A stretch of DNA of 64,000 bases, from the NCBI GenBank assembly GCA_032358165.1, contig JAALGY010000014.1, positions 310,001-374,000 of the forward strand, written 5' to 3'. Both the position numbers and the translations under genes were made by a program. The notes below the pieces were generated by a model. That model made no database searches. It was not told the DNA's origin and was given only the letters and a program-made list of their open reading frames with translations. The stretch comes from Diplosphaera chodatii (lineage: Eukaryota > Chlorophyta > Trebouxiophyceae > Prasiolales > Stichococcaceae). Of this stretch, positions 46,288-55,364 are shown piece by piece. The stretch's first letter is position 1; each line of letters begins with the position of its first letter.

Positions 46288-47967
46288 TCATCGCACATAC
46301 TCAGCAATGTGAACCACTTGTGTCAAAGACACCGTCATGCATGCGCACTTTGGCAGCGACTCCCGTAGGAGCCTGCTGGCCAGCAGCAGCGCTGCAAATG
46401 TGAGCGACACCTCTGGAAGGCTGGTGCTGGTTGCCACCTGCATTGCAACGCGTCATGAACTCATGCACACATGTGCCTGCAGAAACAGGCTGCGAGCTTG
46501 TGCACAACCCAGTGCACTTTGCAAAGAAATTGCATGCTGTCGCACCAGACCGAGTCCGCCCAGCTGCAGGCCGCGCTCCAGAATGGTGTTCAGCTTCGTG
46601 TTCGAGGGGTCATCATAGTAGTAGGTGACCGCCAGGCCGACCAGTGATGACGTCAGCACGTACAGCCCCACCCACTGCAGAGAATCGCAGCCATCCTGAT
46701 CAGCTGCTGGGTGGAGCTGCCCTTGGTCCGGAAGATCCGGAAGATGTCAGTGCTCTGCATCTGCATCTCATGCACGCTGCACGCTGGAACTGACGCTTGC
46801 CGGGCGGACCTTGTTGTACATGAGCTGCTCCAGGGAGGGAAACCAGGAGCCGACAAAGTAGCGTGCTGCGCTCAGCACGGTGCTGCCAAACAGCGCCAGC
46901 GTCGCCGCCATCGACTTCTTATTGGGCACACTCCTGTTTCAGGCGCCAACCTTGTTGATAGCTGGATGCGCCGTGTGCATACTGACTTCATGCACGCTTG
47001 TACCATTTGCTGAGCACTAGCAGGACTGCTGGAGCGAGGCTAGTCAGCTGCAAATATATGCCACCTGTAGATGATGAATGCCAGGATAAGGAGGGACAGC
47101 AGGACGAAGCCGCTGGTGCCCGTCGACAGCCGGAAATATATCGAGTTCACCAGCGTGTCTGCCTGCAGGTACGAAACGCATAGCACAATCTGGGTACTAC
47201 TTTGCCTGAAATGTCATAAAATTGCTGCATCACACCTCACAACAGCAGGGTACGTTGGCATGTACAGCACCTGTAGGAAGAGAAAGGTGCCCAGAGCGCC
47301 GCGAGCAAGCTGCCACACGGAAAAGTGCTCGTGCTCCTGGAACATGCAGGCGCTTGAGCCTGGTAGCGGGCAAAACAGAAACAACTCAGCAATCGGACCT
47401 TGACTATGGCGCCGGGCAGGGATGCAATGCTGCTCTCAACCTGCCTTGGTAAGTTATTCTGCAAATGCCACACCATGCTTGGGCTGATGGACCACCGCGA
47501 CGGCGGCGTCATGGAATGGCGAGATACGTGTGACGCAGGTGTGGCTGTCCCACTGCAGCAGCGACTGGAAGCCACACCACGCGCTGCGCTTCTGCTCCAC
47601 CTTCTCGAACAGCTCATCCGGGCTGCGAGCCATGTACACTGAAAAGTCCTGCGGAATGCAGGCAAGCCTGTGAGATCAGGAGTCGCCATTAGCGGCGATC
47701 GGCAGCCCGAACGGCAGCCCGAACGAGGACGAAGGAGATGGCGGAGCGGCTAACACGCTCGGGGCTCACCGTAAGGCCGGGGCATGTGACGTTGACGGTC
47801 CGCTCACTGAACAGGTGTGGCAGCAGGCGCCATTTGGGCATGCCGACAAATGTCTCAACCTCCATGACGCTGCCGCTTGGGAGCTTCTCAACCCGGCGAT
47901 CGCCTGCCACCGCGCTCGGGATGCCGCCGCCGGTCAACAGCAGCAAGAGCAGCGCTGCTACGCTCAT
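46288..47967 (-). CDS. NEMP-like (TMEM194/DUF2215) nuclear-envelope membrane protein
   Basis: The start at 47967 gives a signal peptide (MSVAALLLLLLTGGG). A lumenal part follows: VEKLPSGSVMEVETFVGMPK, HLFSERTVNVTCPG and FSVYMARSPDELFEKVEQ. Membrane exons come next: HEHFSVWQLARGALGTFLFL, YFRLSTGTSGFVLLSLLILA, KSMAATLALFGSTVLSAARY, FVGSWFPSLEQLMYN and WVGLYVLTSSLVGLAVTYYY. The signal peptide, lumenal beta-rich region, then about five helices with a G-T/S-G-rich first helix are the NEMP layout. NEMP proteins stiffen the nuclear envelope and support fertility in animals. The last exon and stop (about 46288-46400) are tentative. Confidence 0.55.
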
Positions 47968-48448
47968 GCTGCTGAGCTGCACCTGGAATGCACCCCCCTG
48001 ATGCACGGCAATCAAGGGGTGGATGCAAGTCCCAGGATGTGTCGGGTACCACGCAGCAATGCCATCGAGCTGATCAGAAAGCGCTCAGCTACCAGCCTGG
48101 TCCCATAGTCTCCTCTATTACACGGCGAACACTTGTGTATCACGCCTGATGTGTCGGACTTCTAGGTTGCTGGCTTCCCCAAGATGCCATCACGTGCCAA
48201 CGATGTGTTTGTTGTGTTACGCAAGCAGCTGCAGAACGCTATCGAGATGAGAGACTGGCAGTCTGCTCACGCTACTTGGCAGCTGGGCAAAGCACTGCCA
48301 CAGGGGGGACATTTCAAAACAGGGAGCTTAAGAATCTGGCGGGAGTGGCGGGAGCGGTTTCATATGCTGACGATGATGTCGGAACAAAACAGAATTGATT
48401 TGCGCGTGCGCTGACCGTTCCGATCTGTTACCGTGACCAAACGCAGCC
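47968..48448. promoter_or_regulatory. Divergent spacer, NEMP-like (-) / BFN-UVR (+)
   Basis: The 481 bases between start codons hold no intron-bearing gene. A 76-codon plus-strand open frame occupies 48184-48414 (listed separately). Confidence 0.4.
48184..48414 (+). CDS. Possible small protein or upstream ORF before the BFN-UVR gene
   Basis: 76 codons start with MPSRANDVFVVLRKQLQNAI and stop 34 bases before the ATG of the BFN-UVR gene. The stretch LRKQLQNAIEMRDWQSAH loosely resembles a UVR-type helix (L-x-x-x-L-x-x-A-I-x-x-x-D-(W/Y)-x-x-A), the motif found at the C-terminus of the next gene. It may be a translated upstream ORF, the first cistron of a dicistronic mRNA, or chance. Confidence 0.3.
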   Translation: MPSRANDVFVVLRKQLQNAIEMRDWQSAHATWQLGKALPQGGHFKTGSLRIWREWRERFHMLTMMSEQNRIDLRVR

Positions 48449-49438
48449 ATGGCAGTGGAAGTATTTGCAGCGGCGCTCAGCGCTCCGGCAGCCCCATGCC
48501 TAGCCAGACCCAGCCTCGAGAGGTGCAAACCCCTGCAGCCCGTGCCTTTGAATGTGCGTATGCCACCGCGGGGCGTGCCAGCGCCGAAGCCACGGCCCAG
48601 CAGCCGCCAGCTCAGGCGGCACGCGTGCCAGGCAGTACCGCGGGACAAGAGCTTGCCAGGCGACCTGGGAGAATTCGATCTCGCACAGTACGTCGAGGCG
48701 AAAGTAGACAGCGTCAAGAAGACGCAAGAGCATGGTCACGTCATCTTCCTCCGCCTGATGGAGGAGCAGTGCAACAGCCTGCTGCCGGTGTATATTGGCG
48801 ATTTCGAGACCTCAGCACTCGTCGCAGAGATCAGCAAGCCGAGTGCGGGCCACGGCAGCAGTCCACGTCCGATGACGCATGATCTCATGAAGAACTCGCT
48901 GACCGCGCTGGGTTTCAGGGTCACGAAGGTGTGTGTGACGGCGCTGGTGGACCGCACCTACCACGCCCGCATCCACTACGCGGCGGCTGGCTCCGCGGGC
49001 GGCGAGCTGAACGTGGACGCCCGCCCGAGCGACGCCATCAACCTGGGGCTCCGCTTCTCAGCGCCCATCTACATCTCCCGCGTGGTGGCGTCGCAGATGG
49101 CGCGGCCCGCGAGCGAGTTCCAGGTGAAGGAGACGGTTTCGGAGATCGAGCGCTCCTGCCGGGCGGACCTGGCGCACTTCCCCGACCCCACAGTGCAGCT
49201 GCAGCTCAAGCTGCAGCTGGCCATCACGGCGGAGCGCTACTCAGAGGCCAGCCGAATCCGCAACCAGATCGACAACCTGCTGGCCAGCGACCGCGCGCTC
49301 AGCCTTGTGGTCGCCATAGAGACTGCTCTGGAGGACAAGCGCTTCGAGGAGGCGCGGCGGCTGCGCGATGAGCTGCGCCACCTCCGGGTGACCCGGCTGG
49401 TGGTGACTGAGAAGGAGCCGGAGAAGCAGGACGCCTGA
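48449..49438 (+). CDS. Bifunctional-nuclease domain protein with two UVR motifs (BBD-like, plastid leader)
   Basis: An intronless frame of 329 residues. Residues 1 to ~75 are Ala/Pro/Arg/Ser-rich and low in acids, like a chloroplast transit peptide. The BFN domain runs from about 80 to 220: YVEAKVDSVKKTQEHGHVIF, LLPVYIGDFETSALVAEISK, RPMTHDLMKNSLTALGFRV, then VDARPSDAINLGLRFSAPI. Two UVR (UvrB/C) helices follow: QLQLKLQLAITAERYSEASR and VAIETALEDKRFEEARRLRD. This is the architecture of plant BBD1/BBD2. It is the second BFN gene in the window and lacks introns, unlike its minus-strand relative 8 kb away. Confidence 0.9.
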   Translation: MAVEVFAAALSAPAAPCLARPSLERCKPLQPVPLNVRMPPRGVPAPKPRPSSRQLRRHACQAVPRDKSLPGDLGEFDLAQYVEAKVDSVKKTQEHGHVIFLRLMEEQCNSLLPVYIGDFETSALVAEISKPSAGHGSSPRPMTHDLMKNSLTALGFRVTKVCVTALVDRTYHARIHYAAAGSAGGELNVDARPSDAINLGLRFSAPIYISRVVASQMARPASEFQVKETVSEIERSCRADLAHFPDPTVQLQLKLQLAITAERYSEASRIRNQIDNLLASDRALSLVVAIETALEDKRFEEARRLRDELRHLRVTRLVVTEKEPEKQDA

Positions 49439-50232
49439 GCCGCCGGCTGAACCCTGAACCCTGAGGCGCCATAGTCCAGTGCATACGGTCGCTGGATGCG
49501 CCTGCCGTCTACGTCAGCCCGGCTGCCGCAGGCGTGTGACCCTGCTGCTTGGCAGACGCTGTGCTACTGCTGCTGCTGCCGCCGCCGCCGCTGCGGCCGG
49601 TCCGGCATGGCAACGAATGTAAGAGGCGGTGTACCACACAAGGCCCAGCCCTAGCTGCACAGCTGCTTGTTGTGGGGGAAGGCGGAGCATTTTGCCATGG
49701 GCACTTTGCAGCCAATGCGGGTGGCAGCAAAGCAGCCCTCGCCTCCAAGGGGCCTCAGCGCCACCCCAAGTGTACCTGGTAATAGAACTCGGTCAGCAGA
49801 GTATCGCCTTTGTACCCAGAAGGAGAGCAAGGCAGGCTCTGAATGTAGGAGATGTGACATTTGGCACCCAGATGCAGCCAATATCTCCGTATAGTGTGTC
49901 TGAAAGTTTTGCATGTGTCCTTGTTGTGTTGTATCATCAGATTGTTGAGGTGTACAGTAGCTGACGATGCTTTCATCTAGGTGTGGTGGCAGGGTGGAGC
50001 CAATCATTCAGATTGGTGCAGATTTGAACTCACTGCCAGGCTGACTTCGTTGTGTTGGCCCCACTCTCTGAAAGCTTGAACTTCACAGGCCAGTACCGAA
50101 AATCACCAACTCAGCTACGGCAATGGGGCTGCTGACCAACCATATCACAGACCCACTTAGGCCGATATACCTAAGCGTAATCTGAATGTGTTCCTGACAC
50201 CTAGTCGAGCCAAACGCCCTGCAGGAAGGGCC
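49439..50232. other. Convergent intergenic region, 794 bases
   Basis: No supported exon is seen. It lies between the BFN-UVR stop and the stop of the minus-strand coiled-coil gene. The long plus-strand open frames near 49549-49964 show no recognisable domain. Confidence 0.45.
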
Positions 50233-51946
50233 TCATGTCTGCCATGCTATGGGATCTGACAGTGGGGGAGGCGGTGGCGGCGGCGGCTTTGGTCTGTTAG
50301 CTGTGCTCGCTGTTCCGGCCCTGCCACCTGGCAACAGGTGTGGTGGCAAGTCTAGTTCGTCAGCTGCCATGTCCACCGCCATCGGAGCAGCACCATCTGT
50401 CTGCACCCTCCTGCAGGACGAATATCAAGGTATGCTTTTCTCCAGCGCTCAGCTTGTTGCACAGGAATGCAGCATGTACAAGACAACCTTGCCTGGCACC
50501 ATCAGTTTCACTGTGGCCAGAGTCAAGGAATGACGAAGCACAGCATGCGCACCCTGCTAGGTGTGGTGGCAGCTCGATGTCTGCAACCAGGGGCGCAGCT
50601 GTGTCCCTGGCGGCAGCAGGACTGACCACATGCGCTGGTGCCAGAGCGGCTGTGTGTAGGGCTGCCGGCGGTACTTCCGGACGGACCGCATCGCTGGCCC
50701 TGCCATGCCTCTCCCATTCCAGTGTCTGCAGAGCAGCCAAGGATGCCCAAAAGTTAGCCATGCGCCGCAACCAGCTGTGGTCCAATGCTCGCAGTGCACT
50801 ACTGCAGGCGGCAACTCGGCCAGGTGGCAGGCTCTGCTGTGAACTTGCGCGTTGGCCACCACTCAAATCGAGAGCTGAGATCTTGGGCGCACCTGCTTCA
50901 GCTGTTGCACCAAACCGGCCTTCTGCGCTGACAACGCCTCGAACTTGATGCGAAGCTCCTCGGCCTCGGCCGCCTTTCCTGCTGCCTCTGCAGAATGTGA
51001 ATGCATGACAAGTGGGGCCCAGGCCTGTTCAGCTCACCGTTTGGTCGGTGTGCATACTGCCTGCGTACGTGCGGGCACAAGTGCAGAGGCACATGTTCAG
51101 CACGACAGGCATGCGCACTGCGCTCAATCGAGCTGCAGCTGAGCTGCCCCCACCTGCAGCCAGGCGCTGCGCTTCCGCCGCAGCATCTGAGGCCTGCTGC
51201 CGCCGCATGGCCTCAGCTGCCTCATGTTCCTCTATTGCCCGTTGGTACTCTCTGCGCCACACAATATGTTGCAGCCTCAGCTGTCTCGGCTGATACCCAT
51301 CTAATGTCCCTGCACACATGCCTCCACGTGCCGTTCTTCCAGACCCGCCCCCCTGGTGGGCGGGAGCAGATGGCCGGCACCTGTGCTTGCGGGCCTCCTC
51401 TGCTTCGTACTCCTCCTGCCGCCGGCGCGACAGCGCGTCCTTGCGCGCCTGGATGAGGTGCCGCCGCAGCGCCGCCGAGTGCGCCTCCTCCTGCTGCTTC
51501 GCCTTGGCGGCGTCCGGCGGAGACTGCTGCTGCTGCGCGAGAGCATCTGCACCCTGCTGTTGGCTGGCCGAGTGACCGTTTGCAGCGTGCTGCCCGACTG
51601 TGGCGCTGTCGTCGCCTGCTGTATGCTGCTGCTCGTGTGAGGACCCATTGACGTCTGCACGGATGCCGGCGCTGTCGATGCTCATTGGCTGTGGTGGCAC
51701 ACCGGCGCCTGCTGAGTCACGAGATGGCCCAGCTGCTGCATCAGGTGTTTCCGCAGTACCGTTTTGTAGCTGGTGATTCTGCTCATGATGGCTTGCAAGT
51801 GCCTGCTGTCTCCGTGCTGTCGTGAGCGCCCGAGCCAACGCCTGCGCTTTCGCCTTCTTCAGCATCATGCGCTGGAAGTCTACAGCCGTGATAGAAGGCT
51901 TGGGGGCGTCGTGAATGCGGAACATCCGCTGCTCGTCCCGCGCCAT
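50233..51946 (-). CDS. Coiled-coil protein of unknown function
   Basis: From ATG 51946 the first long exon (about 51381-51946) begins MARDEQRMFRIHDAPKPSIT, then FQRMMLKKAKAQALARALTT, a Gln/Ala/Ser-rich stretch, and ALRRHLIQARKDALSRRRQE. Following exons at about 51145-51262 (REYQRAIEEHEAAEAMRRQQ), 50885-50995 (KAAEAEELRIKFEALSAQ), 50560-50850 (RMANFWASLAALQTLEWERH, VADIELPPHL) and 50233-50415 (AADELDLPPHLLPGG, then poly-Pro and LSDPIAWQT) finish at a stop at 50233-50235. The frame also stays open upstream to 52009. Long helical segments suggest a coiled-coil assembly protein. No family is recognised. Confidence 0.55.
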
Positions 51947-52508
51947 GGTGACCCCTTCCAAAGTGAGGCACAGGTCTGGCGCCACTAGATGTGACGTACT
52001 GGCGGACACAGCTGCACTTGATCAGCAATGCGGGTAGTGACCGCAGGATGTCAAACGAAACATGATGCAGTCTGTCAGGTCTGCGCAGGGAGTGCCACTC
52101 TGTGACCTCACGAGCGGAACTGCAGGCCATTTGACACTCCACATGTTGGCTTGTGCTTCCTGCTGCTGCCGCTTGTACGGGCCAGCTTCGCTCAGATGTC
52201 AAGCCTCTCAGCCATCCATAGCCATGGGTATATGCGGGCGGCATCAGTCTGCCCCACAGATTCTGCTGGATGCATATCAGCTAGTAGCTCAGCATTATCG
52301 CAGTATCGGGGCCAAGTGGATTGCAGATCCAGTCGATCGCTGACTGCTGCACGCTTGGAAACATCGAAGGCGTGCCTTTGCATTTGCTGATCACCGACTG
52401 CTACATATCAGTCAACGTGTAGGTTCAACCGCACGAGTGCCGTTGTCGCGTCGTTGCAGCCCTTCACAGCCCGATCACCATCCAGCCTCGCTGCCCAGGC
52501 ACCCAGTC
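51947..52508. promoter_or_regulatory. Divergent spacer between two unknown genes
   Basis: 562 bases with no supported exon and no motif I recognise. Confidence 0.4.
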
Positions 52509-53653
52509 ATGGCAGCGCATTTGGCTCAGGCTCAGACTTCCACAACACATCTGTGGTCGCAGCTGTTCTATGAGTCGTTCAAGCTGGGGCCCATGGCCCA
52601 GGCGTCCATGGCCTGGCGTGCAGCACCGTATATGCTCAGCGGGATCGTGCCGTCGGGTGCAGCGCAGGTCATTGCAGCAACAGACTACTCGAAAGCAGCA
52701 ACAGAGTCGATTGCTCGCATCACTGCCATCATGGTGAGGGCACCCCTGCAAAGAGACTGACGTCCCACTGGGCATCTGCACTCAGGCCCTACAGATGCTC
52801 ACCAGCAAGCACACATGGCAGGCTACCCTCCCCATCCTGGTTGGTGTATCGCAGGTCAAGCTTGGCTTCGTCAAAATGGTGGCCAGCATCACCTCGCAGT
52901 GCGTGCGGCAGGACAGGCCGGACGCTGTTGCAAAGGCGAGCGTGACGCTCTGCACGCCATGGGCTGGACAGGATTTGGCAGTCGTTGCAGCCCACCATCA
53001 TACAAATGGAGTCGTTGGCGTCACATATGTGCATGCATTGCCCGCAGGTGTCCATCGAGATGATGCTGGCGGGGGAGATGGTGGCGATGACGGAGATCAC
53101 AAACGAGATGGTGGCACGCGGCGATATCAGCGACGCCACTTACATCTGTCGTGCGATGGCCGACCACGGCCACGAGGTGTCCACCTCTATCCGCATGACG
53201 TCCGTGACCCGTACACAGTCGGGATGACTGCGTCACAATTGGGACGAGGGCTCCACTCTCACCTATCTCGACCTCGCAAATGCAGGAATTCCTGCAGATG
53301 GTTGCCACAGAGAACCTGCCAGAGTCAGTCAAGGCTGTGAAGGACAAGGTGGACGGCGCCGTTGCCTGGGTGACAGGCAAGAGTGGAGCAGGTGCACGCC
53401 TTAATGCAACTCGTAATCTCGTGTGTGCGGTGATACATCAGGTTGAGACGGTGCTGTGTTCTGTTCTTGTGCCTCTTGTACTTGAAGCTGAGGCATGTCC
53501 ACCCTGCTCTGCCATGCAGCTGACAACAAGGGTGCGGCTGATAAGGTCAAGCCACAGGCAGCATCAGGGCAGCAGGAGCAGCAGGATGGCAAGCAGGCAG
53601 AACAGCAGGGGCAGGGCGAGCAGGCGCAGGGCAAGCAGCTGGAGTCGCAGTAG
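52509..53653 (+). CDS. Unknown protein with Gln/Gly-rich C-terminus
   Basis: The start is ATG 52509, or an in-frame ATG at 52437. The first exon to 52733 has HLWSQLFYESFKLGPMAQAS and VIAATDYSKAATESIARITA. The next begins at 52786 (ALQMLTSKHTWQATLPILVG). Later pieces are VSIEMMLAGEMVAMTEITNE, FLQMVATENLPESVKAVKDK and VDGAVAWVTGKSGA. These join in phase to a last exon ADNKGAADKVKPQAA ending in a Gln/Gly repeat and a stop at 53651. The helical, Ala/Met-rich composition is like membrane- or lipid-surface-associated proteins, but no family is recognised. Confidence 0.5.
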
Positions 53654-53975
53654 TCGGCACCAGCAAACATTACAGCAGCATCTATTGCTTGAACTGTGCA
53701 TTTGCAGTGTCTAATGCTTGAAGTGTGTACTTGGTTCCAGGAGTTAGTTTCCTAGGTGTTTGGTCTGGATGTAGTATGCTGTTGCACTCGAAATTGCAAG
53801 CTCGTCAGGCCTTCTAGGCAGTTGGGCAGCGTAGTACCACAACTGGTGGGCAGGCTTGCAGAAGGTCAGAACCCTGTCAGTCCAAGGATCATCAGCATAT
53901 GCTCGGGTCAGCCCATGGCCGGTGGCAGACAAGTACAGGACGTATGGCACACGCGAAGGTGTGCGGCAGAGCCCT
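53654..53975. other. Convergent intergenic region
   Basis: 322 bases between the Gln-rich protein gene (+) and the PnsB3-like gene (-). No exon or other feature is recognised. Confidence 0.45.
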
Positions 53976-54890
53976 TCACTTGGGTTTTGTCCTGACTCTG
54001 AGGGTCCCACTGTTCTCGCCGTCCCCGACATTCAGCTGGCAGGCAAGCCGGAAAGATTCGGGCTTCTGCAATGTGCACAAGCAGCTGGTTGGACTACTTT
54101 GCACAAGGATGTAGGCATGGTCATGACATCGACGAGTCAGGCACACCGATGCCTGAATGATGATGCAGAGGCCTCAGCTGCAGTTCACGGATGGGTCCGC
54201 ACCTTCTTCAGCTTCTTCTGCTCCGTATCATTCTGGGCATCTAGCAAGTCACCGCCCTCCAGTACCTGCGTTATTGGCAGTGCAACCACGTCAAGAAGCC
54301 AATCGATGGCACTGGCATGATCTTGAAGATGTTGCGGCACATGCGCACGGCATTCCGACACGGCCCACCTCCACAGCGCAGGTGCCGCACTGGCCACCGC
54401 CCCCGCACGTGACCACCTTGCCCCTGCACGCCATCATGTCAGTGGTCAACATCGACCCACCGAGCACAGGTGTGCCTGTGGACGGCTTTGGCCACCTCCA
54501 CCGTAGGCGACAAGCTTCAAACTGCATGGCGCACCATGTGGTGTACAGGTCCACGGGCGGGTCTGCATCCAGCATCACATCCCGCAGGATGTCCCCACTC
54601 TCCACATTCTCAAGCGTTCGCGTGCCATCTGCTTCCTCGAACACAACGGTGAAAGATGGTGGGCTGGCGGCTTCGCCTGGTGCTGTGCTGGCGCTGGCAC
54701 CATCTGCTGCTGTACGCAGGATGTTCGTGCGCCTGGCAGCTGCATCAAACCGCACAGTTGCTCTGGTGTCGCAAGACCCAGACAATGTTTGCGCGGCCGG
54801 TGCAGGATGCCTGACTGCAGCATGGCATGGACTGGAGCGCATGGCTATGTTGGCAGGCTGCAGCCCTGCGACGCATGTTTGGCCTGCCAT
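53976..54890 (-). CDS. Plastid 2Fe-2S ferredoxin-like protein (PnsB3/NDF4-like)
   Basis: The start at 54890 begins exon 54535-54890, which encodes an Ala/Arg/Ser leader and then FTVVFEEADGTRTLENVESG and DVMLDADPPVDLYTTW. The next exon gives GKVVTCGGGGQCGTCAVEV, then VLEGGDLLDAQNDTEQKKLK, then KPESFRLACQLNVGDGENSG and a stop at 53976-53978. The cysteines C-x5-C-x2-C plus the later LAC-x are those of a plant-type 2Fe-2S cluster. The order and wording match PnsB3 (NDF4) of the chloroplast NDH complex in land plants. Most green algae lack plastid NDH, so the protein may have another electron-transfer or assembly role. Nearest relatives would need a search. Confidence 0.7.
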
Positions 54891-55364
54891 ACAGGAAACT
54901 CTAGCTGTATATGGCTCTACGGGTTCCTTAAGAGGGAACGACAACTGACATGTTGCAAAGATAGCTGCGAAATACGGTGCATGTTTAAGGGGAGTATGAA
55001 TGTGGCATGATTGGCTGGTGGCGCAACACAGATGCATAGTTTGTCGTGCCAGCCTCTGGCTGTGTCACGCGAGGTGACCGAGCAAGGCCATGGTCATACT
55101 TGCCGCCATAGCCATCAGGCATTGGGTGAAGCTTACTCTCGTGTGAACGCATATACATCAATGCCATCTGCGCCACAGACCTTGCTACCTGAATGATGCA
55201 TGACTCGCACACTCCCTCTTAGTCTCGCCCTGGACTCCCTTTCAATTTGTTCCCGATTCTTCGCTCTCCAGCACTGCCTTACCGCTGCGCTCATGTGCAA
55301 AATTGCAGCAGCATGAACACTGCCCGCAGTGCTGCTTGCTGCGAACTGCTGCCGAGCCTGCAGA
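54891..55364. other. Intergenic, both flanking genes on minus strand
   Basis: 474 bases. No exon is recognised. It holds the promoter of the PnsB3-like gene and the 3' UTR of the HAT gene. Confidence 0.45.

Noticed and set aside
49549..49964. Plus-strand frames beginning with a Leu/Pro run (MADAVLLLLLPPPPL)
   Set aside because: Codon runs of CTG/CCG repeats explain the frame. There is no domain, no splice partner and no clear start context.
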